Below, in pieces: positions 46,046 to 54,871 of a stretch of DNA of 64,000 nt. This DNA comes from Undibacterium umbellatum (lineage in GTDB: Bacteria; Pseudomonadota; Gammaproteobacteria; Burkholderiales; Burkholderiaceae_D), in contig NZ_JACOFX010000009.1 of the NCBI RefSeq assembly GCF_014284125.1, positions 124,001-188,000 of the forward strand. The letters are read 5' to 3'. Made by a program: the position numbers and the translations under genes. Positions within the stretch are counted from its first letter, which is position 1. Each line of letters begins with the position of its first letter. The notes beneath the pieces are model-generated. The model had not been told where the DNA came from. It saw nothing but the letters and a program-made list of their open reading frames with translations, and made no database searches.

Positions 46046-48013
46046 TTAAGTATCGCTGCAATCCGGATAGGTACCCGACTGGCACAGGCTTTTCAATTTC
46101 TTGCGGGCTTCGGCGTCGCCCTGTCTGGCAGCCCTGCCATACCAGTCTGCGGCAGCATTGAGGTCTTTGTTGTAACCGCCTAATCCTTTTTCATGGATGA
46201 GCCCAAACATGCGCTGGCCAACTGCATTATTTTGCCTCGCGCTCAACATGAACCAGTAGGCAGCCTTTTCAGCGCTAACCTGTGTCCCGTACAAGCCATT
46301 CATGCGTATCATGCCCAGTTCGCTTTGTGCCAGGGGCTGGCCTTTTTCTGCTGCCGCCGAAATCAGTTCCAGTGCGCGCTGTTTGTCTTTTTTCACCCCC
46401 TTGCCATCTGCGTACAAATGTGCCAGCTTGATCTGCGCCAGGCTTTGCCCCGATGCCGCAGCCTTGCTGTACCAGCGTACGGCTGCGTCCAGGTCCTTGT
46501 TGACGCCACGCCCTTCAAAAAAATAATCAGCCACCATGACAGCCGCTTCCAGATGCCCCTGTTCCGCTGCCTTGATATACCAATTAAGTGCCTTCGCTTC
46601 GTCTGGCCCTGGCTGTGTGCCTTCGCGATAGTACCAGCCCAATTGATAGGAGGCTTTGGCATAACCGCTTTCTGATAGTTGCACCAGTTCATACAGCGCT
46701 TTTTGCAGCTTGCCCGCGTTATTACCGGCACGACTCAACTCGCGGCTGGCAGCATCAAATCGCGCTGCTGGTGTTTTTGGCACAGGCTGCTGGACCACAA
46801 CCTCTGGTGGTATCACTGTCTTGGCATCGTGCACGATCAATTGCACGATGATCAGAGCAAGCACACACAAAAAGGCTGGCAGATAGTAGCGACCGAAAGG
46901 CCAGTGCCTGGCGCGCAAGGCGGCGAAGAAACCTGCTTTTCCAGAAGCTCCGGCCTCCTCACCAGGTACGGAAAATGTGCCACCAGTTCCTGGTCCTACC
47001 TTATTGCGGGCTTCGGTTTCTGCAGCTTCCCTGAGTGCCTTTGCCCTGGCGATCTCCTGTAGCGTATCGTATTGTGCTTTCCAGATATGAAAATTATCCT
47101 TGCTGGTCACCATCCATATCCAGACCGGATATAACTCATCCAGCACCAGCAATTTTTTAAAATTGGCTTCCAGATAGTCATTACCCGGATTTTTTTCCTG
47201 CCTGAGTTTTTTCAGCAGCTCCCATTGTGCTTTATGTACCTCGACAGGTCTTTCAAGGAATGCCTGCATCTCTTTGCAGGCACGCTCCAGCACATGGCCG
47301 GGACGGCCCAGGCTCAACAGGCGGCGCCTGTCCCTGGCCCAGTTAAAGATGTCAAAGGCCGCATCGAACAGCTCGCCGTTGCCGTGCCGCCAGCCTCTGG
47401 CGAGATAGGCAGCCACCAGGGTTTCAAAGGCGTAGCGTGCATCACTGCTACCCAGGCGCGGGTCGCTCATAGCAAGCTGCAATTGTTTTTCAGCATAGCC
47501 TTCTTCCCCAGCGCACTTGCGCATTGCCATGAGCATTTCGGCAAAAACACGCTCTGCCTTGCTGGCAGCCAGTTGGCCATCACTATCCTGCAAGGTCTGC
47601 GTTGCAGTCTCTGTTGCATCGGGTAGTGATTTTGCCTTTCCGGTTTCTGTATCCGGCGTCAGCTTTGGGGGTGCCAGCGGGCGTACTGGCTCTGGCCAGC
47701 TTATGGCGCCAAAGGCTGCCATATCTTCCGAGGAAGCAGAAACTGCCTCTTGCTGCGGGGCCGGGGTCTGACTCTCACTACTTGCCTCAGCAGCCTGCTG
47801 CTCTGCTGCGTAAGCCTGACTCAGCCTGCCGCTGTCTCTGTACCTGATCCACTCCTGCGCTTCTTCATAGGCTTCACGCAAAGCCTGAAAGCCAGGAAGA
47901 TCTGTTTCCTGATCTATCTTTTTCAGTTGCTTTGCATAAGCGCGCTTGACGGAGCGCTCGTCAGCATCGGGAGCTAACCCATGCTGTTGAAAAAACGGCG
48001 GAATATATACCAT
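46046..48013 (-). CDS. J-like/Sel1 membrane protein 3, adjacent to the Hsp70 gene
   Basis: A 655-residue paralog. Its J-like N-terminus (SVKRAYAKQLKKIDQ and GFQALREAYEEA) lacks HPD. A Pro/Ala/Glu linker, a middle helical domain and one membrane span (about 373-393) precede Sel1 repeats. It lies 31 bp downstream of the Hsp70 gene, so it is probably co-transcribed and is the most likely direct partner. In E. coli, HscC works with membrane-anchored J-proteins DjlB and DjlC encoded beside it. This set fits that pattern with an added Sel1 module. Confidence 0.82.
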   Translation of the reverse strand: MVYIPPFFQQHGLAPDADERSVKRAYAKQLKKIDQETDLPGFQALREAYEEAQEWIRYRDSGRLSQAYAAEQQAAEASSESQTPAPQQEAVSASSEDMAAFGAISWPEPVRPLAPPKLTPDTETGKAKSLPDATETATQTLQDSDGQLAASKAERVFAEMLMAMRKCAGEEGYAEKQLQLAMSDPRLGSSDARYAFETLVAAYLARGWRHGNGELFDAAFDIFNWARDRRRLLSLGRPGHVLERACKEMQAFLERPVEVHKAQWELLKKLRQEKNPGNDYLEANFKKLLVLDELYPVWIWMVTSKDNFHIWKAQYDTLQEIARAKALREAAETEARNKVGPGTGGTFSVPGEEAGASGKAGFFAALRARHWPFGRYYLPAFLCVLALIIVQLIVHDAKTVIPPEVVVQQPVPKTPAARFDAASRELSRAGNNAGKLQKALYELVQLSESGYAKASYQLGWYYREGTQPGPDEAKALNWYIKAAEQGHLEAAVMVADYFFEGRGVNKDLDAAVRWYSKAAASGQSLAQIKLAHLYADGKGVKKDKQRALELISAAAEKGQPLAQSELGMIRMNGLYGTQVSAEKAAYWFMLSARQNNAVGQRMFGLIHEKGLGGYNKDLNAAADWYGRAARQGDAEARKKLKSLCQSGTYPDCSDT

Positions 48014-48044
48014 GATTCAATTCACAAGCATCTGTATAGCCTAT

Positions 48045-49772
48045 TTAATTCTGCTGCGGGTCAAAATCCGAATGCAGGTGGCTATCGCTCTCTACGGAAT
48101 TGAGCATGTCGGAAAACTTGTTCTTGGCCGGATTGATCAGGCGCGGGTTTTGCGTTTCCAGCACTGCTTCAAACTCGGCGATCTGCACACTCAGCCAGGA
48201 GCGCAGGTCTCCACGCACCTGCTGGTAAATGCGGTCAGCCCTGGCCAGCAGGGTACGCATTTCAAGTGTGTCGCGCGGATGCATCTTGATTTTCTCCAGC
48301 TCGACAAAACGCTGTCTGATCTCTTCATCACTGAGCATGCCAGGGTTGCCCTCAATGATAAGGACATGGCTTTCAGTGCTATTGTTGACATTGACCCTGA
48401 CCTCAAGCAGGCCATTGACATCATAGGTAAAACGCACATCGACTGCTTTCTCGTCATTGCCATCCTGCTGCAAGGGAACATCAAGCTGGCCAAGCAGGAT
48501 ATTGTCTTTGACCAAGCGAGATTCGCCCTGAAAAACGCGCAACTGCACGATGGTCTGACGCGCATCGACAGCACGGTAATGACCAACGCGGCTGACCGGC
48601 ACTGCCGTATTGCGCTCGATAACAGGTGAAAAATGGCCATCAGACGATTTACCATCGGCCAGGCGCATGCAGACTTCTACACCAAGAGAGTAAGGCGCCA
48701 CGTCGGTCATGACGACTTCTTCCAGCGCGGCATCTTTCATCTTCAGGCCAGCCTGCACGGCAGCGCCCAGGGCCACGACTTCATCAGGGTTGATTTCACT
48801 GGTCGGGAAGCGCCCAAACATCAGCGTCACCAGACGCTTGATCACCGGCATGCGGGTCGCACCGCCCGCCAACACGATGCTGTCGAGTTCGTTGGCGCGG
48901 ATATTAGTATCACGCAGGGCGCGCTCGACCGGTTCGCGCATACGCTTGAGCAAGGGGGCACAGAGCTTGTCCAGTGCTTCTTCATCGATGTCCATGCTGA
49001 GGTCATTGCCATCCAGCTGGATTTGTACTTTCGCTTGCTGGCCTGCGGACAAGCTGCGCTTGGCAATCTCGGCCGAAGCGCCCAGCCTTTGCATGAACAT
49101 GGGATTATTGCGCAAGCTCGTGGCAAGCTTGTTACGCTGGAAGAACAGGTCAACGATGGCACTGGTGACATCTTCACCACCGAGATAATTGTCACCTGCA
49201 GAAGCGCGAACTTCCATCACGCCTTCAAACAATTCAAGGATGGAGACGTCAAAAGTACCACCACCAAGATCAAACACCAGGAAGCGGCTTTCACTATCCA
49301 ACTGGTGCATGCCATAGGCCAGTGCAGCAGCGCTTGGTTCGTTGAGCAGCCTCTCGACTTTCAGGCCAGCCAGTAAGCCCGCGGTGCGGGTCGCCTTGCG
49401 TTGGGCATCAGAAAAATAAGCCGGCACAGTGATGACGGCTTCAGTGACCGCTTCGCCCAGAAAAGCTTCTGCATCAGCCTTAAGAGACTTTAAGACGAGG
49501 GCAGACAATTCTTCGGCACGAAAATCTTTTTGCCCTAGCCTGACTTTCTTGTCGCTGCCCATGTAGCGCTTGAATACCGCCGCTGTACGTTCAGGGTGAG
49601 TCTGCAGACGTTCTTTGGCGGCCTTGCCGACCAGCACGCTGCCATCTTCATCAATACTGACGCAGGACGGAGTAAGCATGTCCCCCAGGCCATTTGGCAC
49701 CAGTTGGGACTTACCATCCTTCCAGACTGCAACCAGACTATTTGTTGTTCCCAAATCAATACCGATGATCAT
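48045..49772 (-). CDS. hscC: HscC-type Hsp70 chaperone
   Basis: A 575-residue DnaK-family protein. It has the ATPase signatures GIDLGTTNSLVAVW, FDLGGGTFDVSILEL and VLAGGATRMPVIKRL, then a short substrate-binding domain. It is shorter than DnaK (about 640) and close to E. coli HscC (about 556). It heads an operon with three J-like/Sel1 membrane proteins. Its GGGAG ribosome binding site is about nine bases upstream. HscC may serve specialised clients and not general refolding. Confidence 0.88.
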   Translation of the reverse strand: MIIGIDLGTTNSLVAVWKDGKSQLVPNGLGDMLTPSCVSIDEDGSVLVGKAAKERLQTHPERTAAVFKRYMGSDKKVRLGQKDFRAEELSALVLKSLKADAEAFLGEAVTEAVITVPAYFSDAQRKATRTAGLLAGLKVERLLNEPSAAALAYGMHQLDSESRFLVFDLGGGTFDVSILELFEGVMEVRASAGDNYLGGEDVTSAIVDLFFQRNKLATSLRNNPMFMQRLGASAEIAKRSLSAGQQAKVQIQLDGNDLSMDIDEEALDKLCAPLLKRMREPVERALRDTNIRANELDSIVLAGGATRMPVIKRLVTLMFGRFPTSEINPDEVVALGAAVQAGLKMKDAALEEVVMTDVAPYSLGVEVCMRLADGKSSDGHFSPVIERNTAVPVSRVGHYRAVDARQTIVQLRVFQGESRLVKDNILLGQLDVPLQQDGNDEKAVDVRFTYDVNGLLEVRVNVNNSTESHVLIIEGNPGMLSDEEIRQRFVELEKIKMHPRDTLEMRTLLARADRIYQQVRGDLRSWLSVQIAEFEAVLETQNPRLINPAKNKFSDMLNSVESDSHLHSDFDPQQN

Positions 49773-50006
49773 GCTGACACTACTCCCGCGCTTATTCCAA
49801 GCTCAAAACAAATAAAGTGTCATAACATAAACCAAAACAGATGTTTTTTGCGCTTTGCAGCAAAAATAATTTGCTGACGGGCCAGCCCTACAAAAGCGAA
49901 GCGAGCAAGCAAAAGGAAAAATCGCAGAAATTAGCGAAAGAAGAAGATCAAAACCCGTAAAATACTCATAGATGCCTGGAAGACAACATCCAGACATCTA
50001 CTCGCT

Positions 50007-51725
50007 TTAAGCCAGCATGCCAGGGTTACCAGCAACGCCAATCAAGCGAGGTGTATTCAATTTGCGCGGAGCAATTTTCTTGTGCGTACGCAGCCATTGT
50101 GCGACTACATCCCAGACTGGTTCGCCCTTTGCGCCTTCGGCCACTGGTGCCCAGCCTGCCACCTTGTACACTTTACCGTCAGCCAATGGCTGGCCGTTCA
50201 AACGCATGTCCTGTATGCGCTTACCCATCGCTGCTGCTGGTTCTATGGCATACGTCAAGCCACCGACACGCACCATGTCACCGCCTTGCTGGTAGTAAGG
50301 GTCGGGGTTGAACAGATTGTCGGCCACATCTTCCAGCACGGTCTTGATGGCGGCACCTGTCATTTCTGTCATGGTGGTATGCGAATAAGTCGTGGCGGTC
50401 TGGTCCATCACATGTTCCATGGTGATGGCGCTATTGGGCAGCAAGGATGTACCCCAGCGGAAGCCGGGAGAGAAGGCGATTTCTGCCCCCTTGACTTCCA
50501 AGAGCGCATCGACAATGAGCTGGTCAAAGCTGCCATTGAAATTGCCACGGCGGTACAGCGTGCCTTCAGTCATTGCCAGTTTTTCAGACAACTTTGTAGT
50601 GTAAGGCGCACGAATTTTTTGTATCAGCGCCTGCATCTCTGCATCCGCTGGCAGGAAATTGGCAAACACTGGCAACAGCTTGTACTGGAAGCCCTGTATG
50701 CGCCCTTCTTTCACATCAAAATCGAGCACACCAAGGAACTTGCTATTGCTACCCGCATTCGTCACCAGAGTCTTGCCGCCACCGTTTTCAACGATGACAG
50801 GTGCGGGCATGCCGTCATGGGTATGTCCGCCCAGGATGGCATCAATCCCGCGCACGCGCGAAGCCATCTTGAGATCGACATCCATGCCATTATGCGACAG
50901 GATGACCACCACTTTCGCCCCCTTGGCACGTGCCGCATCAACGGTCTTTTGCATATTTTCTTCCTGTATGCCAAAGCTCCATTCAGGCACCAGATAGCGC
51001 GGGTTGGCGATAGGGGTATACGGGAAAGCCTGACCGATGATGGCGACCGGCACGCCATTCATTTCTTTCATGGTGAAGGCTTCAAAGACCGGATCACCAA
51101 AATCGGTAGTCTGGATATTTTGCGCAACAAAATCGACCTTGCCCTTGAAGTCGTTTTCAACGATATGTTTGACGCGCTTGTCTCCCAGTGTCATTTCCCA
51201 ATGCGCCGTCATGACATTCACACCCATCTGCAAACAGGCATCCACCATGTCCTGCCCCTGCGTCCACAGTGCTGTCGCTGACCCCTGCCAGGTATCACCA
51301 CCATCCAGCAAGAGTGCACCGGGTCGATTGCCCTTGATACGTTTGATCAGCGTCGTCAAATGCGCAAAGCCACCGACCTTGCCATACGTCGCTGCGGCCT
51401 GTTCAAAATTCAGGCAGCTAAAGGCATGGGCTTCAGGTGTATTGGGTTTGATGCCAAACTGTTTCAGCAAATGCTCACCGACCAGATGTGGGCTTTTACC
51501 AAATGCCGTACCTACACCCAGATTGACGCTGGGCTCACGAAAATACAAGGGCAACAACTGCGCATGGCAATCGGTGAAATGCATGAGATGGACATTACCA
51601 AAACGTGGCAGATCGTACAGCTTAGCTGCTGCAGGATTAGCAATAGCAGCCAGTGCATCGATCTGCATGCCTCCAGCGGCGGCGATGGCCATTACTTGTA
51701 AAAAATCACGACGATTCAGACCCAT
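50007..51725 (-). CDS. soxB: SoxB thiosulfohydrolase
   Basis: About 572 residues from the ATG (MGLNRRDFLQVMAIAAAGG), a Tat-type signal with RRDFLQ. A 67-codon upstream in-frame extension runs through repeat sequence and is not real. The dimanganese 5-nucleotidase-like fold shows LMHFTDCHAQ, GGDTWQGS, LSHNGMDVD and GGHTHDG. SoxB releases sulfate from the thiosulfate-derived S-sulfonate bound to SoxY. It is the last gene of the sox cluster and is separated from soxX by a 465-bp repeat-filled gap. Confidence 0.92.
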   Translation of the reverse strand: MGLNRRDFLQVMAIAAAGGMQIDALAAIANPAAAKLYDLPRFGNVHLMHFTDCHAQLLPLYFREPSVNLGVGTAFGKSPHLVGEHLLKQFGIKPNTPEAHAFSCLNFEQAAATYGKVGGFAHLTTLIKRIKGNRPGALLLDGGDTWQGSATALWTQGQDMVDACLQMGVNVMTAHWEMTLGDKRVKHIVENDFKGKVDFVAQNIQTTDFGDPVFEAFTMKEMNGVPVAIIGQAFPYTPIANPRYLVPEWSFGIQEENMQKTVDAARAKGAKVVVILSHNGMDVDLKMASRVRGIDAILGGHTHDGMPAPVIVENGGGKTLVTNAGSNSKFLGVLDFDVKEGRIQGFQYKLLPVFANFLPADAEMQALIQKIRAPYTTKLSEKLAMTEGTLYRRGNFNGSFDQLIVDALLEVKGAEIAFSPGFRWGTSLLPNSAITMEHVMDQTATTYSHTTMTEMTGAAIKTVLEDVADNLFNPDPYYQQGGDMVRVGGLTYAIEPAAAMGKRIQDMRLNGQPLADGKVYKVAGWAPVAEGAKGEPVWDVVAQWLRTHKKIAPRKLNTPRLIGVAGNPGMLA

Positions 51726-52190
51726 GATGATTTGCTTTCTGATGTAAATGTTTGGGGTTGATTCTGGTTTTGAAGTTGGGGTTGCTGTTGATTTTGACCT
51801 TGCCGCTGTTTTTGATTTTAGCCTTTCCGATGTGTCGATGCCGATTGTGCAGCACAGAAAATGGAAATAGAAGGACCGCTGTTTGAGCGAAGCGAGTTTC
51901 GGGCCTTCCCATTTTTTGTGCTGCATAATCGGGAACCCCCTTTAGGGGGCAGCGACGCCTCGGTCGTCTTTCTTTGATTCCTTTCTTTGGCGAAGCAAAG
52001 AAAGGGATTCGGCCGCCGGGCCGAGACCCGGCCTGTGTCTACGAAGGGCAATCGTTTTAATCAAAGCACACGGTATGCAACGAACGCCACTAGGCTCCAA
52101 CCTTCGCTGGAGCGACGTAAATCGGGTTACAGTAACATGGAGAGTCACGGGCTCCGACAACAGCGGTATCAAAACAATAAAGCCAAGCTC
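51726..52190. repeat. Dispersed intergenic repeats in the sox operon (soxB-soxX gap)
   Basis: The 465-bp gap contains at least two repeat-like segments. One runs about 51850-51930, with palindromic TGCAGCACA / TGTGCTGCA ends around GCGAAGCGAG. Another runs about 51930-52060, with an AGGGGG/CCCCCT inverted end (CCCCCTTTAGGGGG) and the hairpin CCTTTCTTTGGCGAAGCAAAGAAAGG. Both resemble intergenic repeats common in Oxalobacteraceae genomes. The near part next to soxB is a low-complexity T/G-rich stretch. No gene is present. Confidence 0.6.
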
Positions 52191-52814
52191 CTACTTATTC
52201 ACCGGCGACTCAACATCCAGCAACAGTGCCATCACATCCTTCAACTGCTCCTCAGTCAACACCCCGTTATGCCCAAACCGCGGCATCTTGGAACAGGCGT
52301 TATAGGCTTGTGCGTTATACAGCTTGCCCCAGGTGTATTTCACAATCTCTGGGCTACTGCCGCGCAGCTTGCCATATTGATAGAGCGAAGGACCGATATT
52401 GCCGAAAGAAATCTCTGCCTTGCTCATCTGATGGCAGGCGTAGCAATTGCCGCCATTGACAGAACCGACAGCATCAGAAGATTGCATGCCACGACCATTC
52501 TGGGCGATTTTCTCGCCATTCTTCCAGTCGCCCATGTACTGGGCATCGGCAGGATATTTGACAGCCGCCAGTTGTGCCTGCTCCAGTTTTTTTGCTTGTT
52601 TGGGTTTCAAGCCTTGTGGATTGGCACTGCATTGCGCCTGTGCTTCATCCTGCTGCACCATGCGCTCCATGGTGGCCGGGCCTTTGGATTTGAAGTCAGC
52701 CTTCATCATTTCCAGTGCGGCTTTGGCATAGTCTGGTTCAGCAGCAGCAACCACCGCCGTGCTGAAAATTGCTGCCAGCAAAACACTGACATGGTGTACA
52801 CGTAAATTTTTCAT
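52191..52814 (-). CDS. soxX: SoxX, c-type cytochrome
   Basis: A 207-residue periplasmic protein with a signal peptide (about 1-26) and one heme c site CYACH (Cys124, Cys127, His128). SoxX forms a complex with SoxA that oxidises thiosulfate and attaches it to SoxY. It starts 10 bp after soxA, indicating co-transcription. Its length is greater than some SoxX (about 130), with an N-terminal extension ahead of the heme domain. Confidence 0.9.
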   Translation of the reverse strand: MKNLRVHHVSVLLAAIFSTAVVAAAEPDYAKAALEMMKADFKSKGPATMERMVQQDEAQAQCSANPQGLKPKQAKKLEQAQLAAVKYPADAQYMGDWKNGEKIAQNGRGMQSSDAVGSVNGGNCYACHQMSKAEISFGNIGPSLYQYGKLRGSSPEIVKYTWGKLYNAQAYNACSKMPRFGHNGVLTEEQLKDVMALLLDVESPVNK

Positions 52815-52824
52815 GCATGTCTCC

Positions 52825-53658
52825 TTAACGTTTCAAGGCAGGTGCATTCATGACCGCGCCGTCGGCTGATTTTGCCAGGAACATGGTCAGTGCAGTGATG
52901 GAGTCTGAAGCATAGTCAGGCGCAGGAAAGCGTTGCTGGCGGAAGCAGTCATTGAGCCTGTGCTGCATGGTCCTTACTTCACCTTGTGAGACGCGATAAG
53001 CAGGCCAGGTGGAATAAGCTGCCTGGGCATTGGCCTTGTTGTTCAGGTTAGGCAAATCCTGCATGCGTATGCGCTGGCCCTCGACGGAGTGACAGGACGC
53101 GCAAGAAAAATCATGTGAGCCAGCGCGGTAGTAAAAAATCTTCTTGCCGATTTCGTAGGCTTGTTTTTCTGCCGGATGTTTGGTGCTGATAGCCAGCTTG
53201 ATGCCACGTGATTCTGCCGTCAAGAACGAGACCAGCGCTTCAATATCGGACGGGTTGCCTGCAGAACCAAAAGGTGTTTTCACTGCCTGCTCACGCGTCA
53301 AGCCTTGCAGACTCATGCGGCAATGCATGAGCCGCTGTTCCAGGTCCATGACTTTATTGGTGTCCTTGAAATAGCGCGGCAATTCTGCATATGCGCCCTT
53401 GGTCACGCCCGGACCTTTGCCCAGATCACATTGCTCCAGTGATTGCTGATTGGGGCCCAGTTTTTTTTGCCAGAGTTCCTGGCCGCGCATTTCCCATAAT
53501 TCCGCGGGATTGCCATCGGCCAGCATTTGCCGGTACTTGGCGATTTCATCAGTAGCAGATTGATTGGCATTCTGCGCCTGGGCAGAAGACAAAACAGATA
53601 CTGCCAACAGGGCACCAAGCGACAAGCCTGGCAATGATTTAAGAGCAAGACGTGGCAT
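52825..53658 (-). CDS. soxA: SoxA, c-type cytochrome
   Basis: A 277-residue protein with a signal peptide (about 1-28). Only one CxxCH heme site is present (CASCH, Cys186, Cys189, His190). The N-terminal half keeps Cys77 and Cys113 but no heme motif, as in the monoheme SoxA type. Cys238 in HRLNDCFR is the likely heme ligand that carries the active persulfide. SoxAX links thiosulfate to SoxYZ. Confidence 0.9.
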   Translation of the reverse strand: MPRLALKSLPGLSLGALLAVSVLSSAQAQNANQSATDEIAKYRQMLADGNPAELWEMRGQELWQKKLGPNQQSLEQCDLGKGPGVTKGAYAELPRYFKDTNKVMDLEQRLMHCRMSLQGLTREQAVKTPFGSAGNPSDIEALVSFLTAESRGIKLAISTKHPAEKQAYEIGKKIFYYRAGSHDFSCASCHSVEGQRIRMQDLPNLNNKANAQAAYSTWPAYRVSQGEVRTMQHRLNDCFRQQRFPAPDYASDSITALTMFLAKSADGAVMNAPALKR

Positions 53659-53670
53659 GGGTTTTCCTTA

Positions 53671-53982
53671 TCAGGCTATGGCTGCTTCATCGCTACGCTG
53701 GTCACCTTTATTGTCTGTCCAGGTCACCGATACTTTATCGCCCTTGACTCCACCCTTGAACTTGAAGGACAGGAACGGGTCTTTGGAAACCGAAGGGCCA
53801 AACTGGGCATCCAGCACGACTTTGTCTTTCCATTTGGCTTGCAGGTTTTTAATGAAATGCGCAGGCACAACTTTACCCGTCAAATCTTTGCGCTGACCTG
53901 TTTCCATATCGTGACGCATCAATACTTTTACCTCAACAACGTCGCCAGTAACCGCTGCCCGAATACGCATAGGATCGCCCAT
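53671..53982 (-). CDS. soxZ: SoxZ, sulfur-carrier partner
   Basis: A 103-residue immunoglobulin-like protein without a signal peptide, as usual for SoxZ, which is exported with SoxY. It has DVVEVKVLMRHDMETGQR near the N-terminus and conserved SFKFKG. It heterodimerises with SoxY. It follows soxY after a 271-bp gap that holds inverted repeats. Confidence 0.9.
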   Translation of the reverse strand: MGDPMRIRAAVTGDVVEVKVLMRHDMETGQRKDLTGKVVPAHFIKNLQAKWKDKVVLDAQFGPSVSKDPFLSFKFKGGVKGDKVSVTWTDNKGDQRSDEAAIA

Positions 53983-54253
53983 GATGTCTCCCTTTTTTGC
54001 TAATTTTAAATGAATATCTGATCAAAACCTGAAAGCTCACCACAGAGACACTGAGGCACAGAGAAAGACATGAGAAAAACAGTAAAAATGATGACTTGAA
54101 ATTAAGTCTTACACTGTTGTTAGGCCGAGTGTTGGGCTGATAAATCATAGCCTAGCGAGGCCCGGCCCAACCTACTGCACGCCCCAACCTACGCACAATA
54201 CTTCCGCTTCTCTTTAAACTTCTCTGTGTCTCTGTGTTGAGAGGTCTTAAAAA
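53983..54253. repeat. Inverted-repeat insertion between soxY and soxZ
   Basis: A 271-bp gap where SoxYZ genes usually lie close together. Left arm CTCACCACAGAGACAC (near 54036) pairs with the right arm CTCTGTGTCTCTGTG (near 54222-54236), about 190 bp apart. Inside is a second palindromic unit around TGTTGGGCTGATAAATC and GGCCCAACCTAC (54119-54194). The pattern suggests one repeat inserted in or beside another. No gene is seen. Confidence 0.65.
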
Positions 54254-54742
54254 TTAACCGCCGCAACCGCCCAGTGTTACTTTAATTTCTTTAGAAGCCA
54301 CCAGCCACTTGCCGTCCGCTTTTACCAAAGCATGCACGTTCGAAGTTTCACCTATCTTGACGCGTGTGCTGACTGAGGCTTCGGTACCTTCCGGGATATT
54401 GAAAGCCGCGGACATGGCATTCGGGTTTTTTTCTATCAGGATGGCGATGTATTCAGTGTTCGCGGCCTTACTGCTGACACTGACTGGCACTACCGCACCG
54501 TTTTCAGCAATATCAGGCGCGGTGATGGTGATATCAGCACTGATCACCGGGCTACCTGCGCCCATTGCGGCGAATACATCTTGCAAGCTCTTGGCTTCAA
54601 AAGCCTTGCTATCCCATTCTGCAGCAAATACATCCGATGGCTTGAGCATGCCTGCCGCAAAGGCCAGGCCAAATACCGTGGATATGCGTAAAAAATCACG
54701 GCGTTGCTGACCGTCGTCTTTGCTCTTGATTGCCTGCTTCAT
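54254..54742 (-). CDS. soxY: SoxY, sulfur carrier
   Basis: A 162-residue protein with a Tat signal (RRDFLRISTVFG) and the family-defining C-terminus GGCGG, with Cys160 the site where thiosulfate sulfur is carried. With SoxZ it forms the substrate carrier of the Sox cycle. Confidence 0.93.
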   Translation of the reverse strand: MKQAIKSKDDGQQRRDFLRISTVFGLAFAAGMLKPSDVFAAEWDSKAFEAKSLQDVFAAMGAGSPVISADITITAPDIAENGAVVPVSVSSKAANTEYIAILIEKNPNAMSAAFNIPEGTEASVSTRVKIGETSNVHALVKADGKWLVASKEIKVTLGGCGG

Positions 54743-54871
54743 TACTGTCTCCTGAAATGGTGCATTTATCTATTGCTGCGGTGCTGCTATTGCTACTATT
54801 TACTGCTATTCGATAAGCTTAACGCGAAATCGTTCCATCGATATGACAAAGCTGAAAAAAACCTTGCTGCC

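Noticed and set aside
50082-51281. A 399-codon open frame on the plus strand opposite soxB
   Set aside because: It lies entirely antisense to a clear soxB gene, has no recognisable motif and is rich in residues typical of shadow frames. Codon-position bias follows soxB.
51726-51926. A 67-codon in-frame N-terminal extension of soxB
   Set aside because: The extension is translated from a non-coding repeat. A Tat leader with RRDFLQ begins at the internal ATG 51725.
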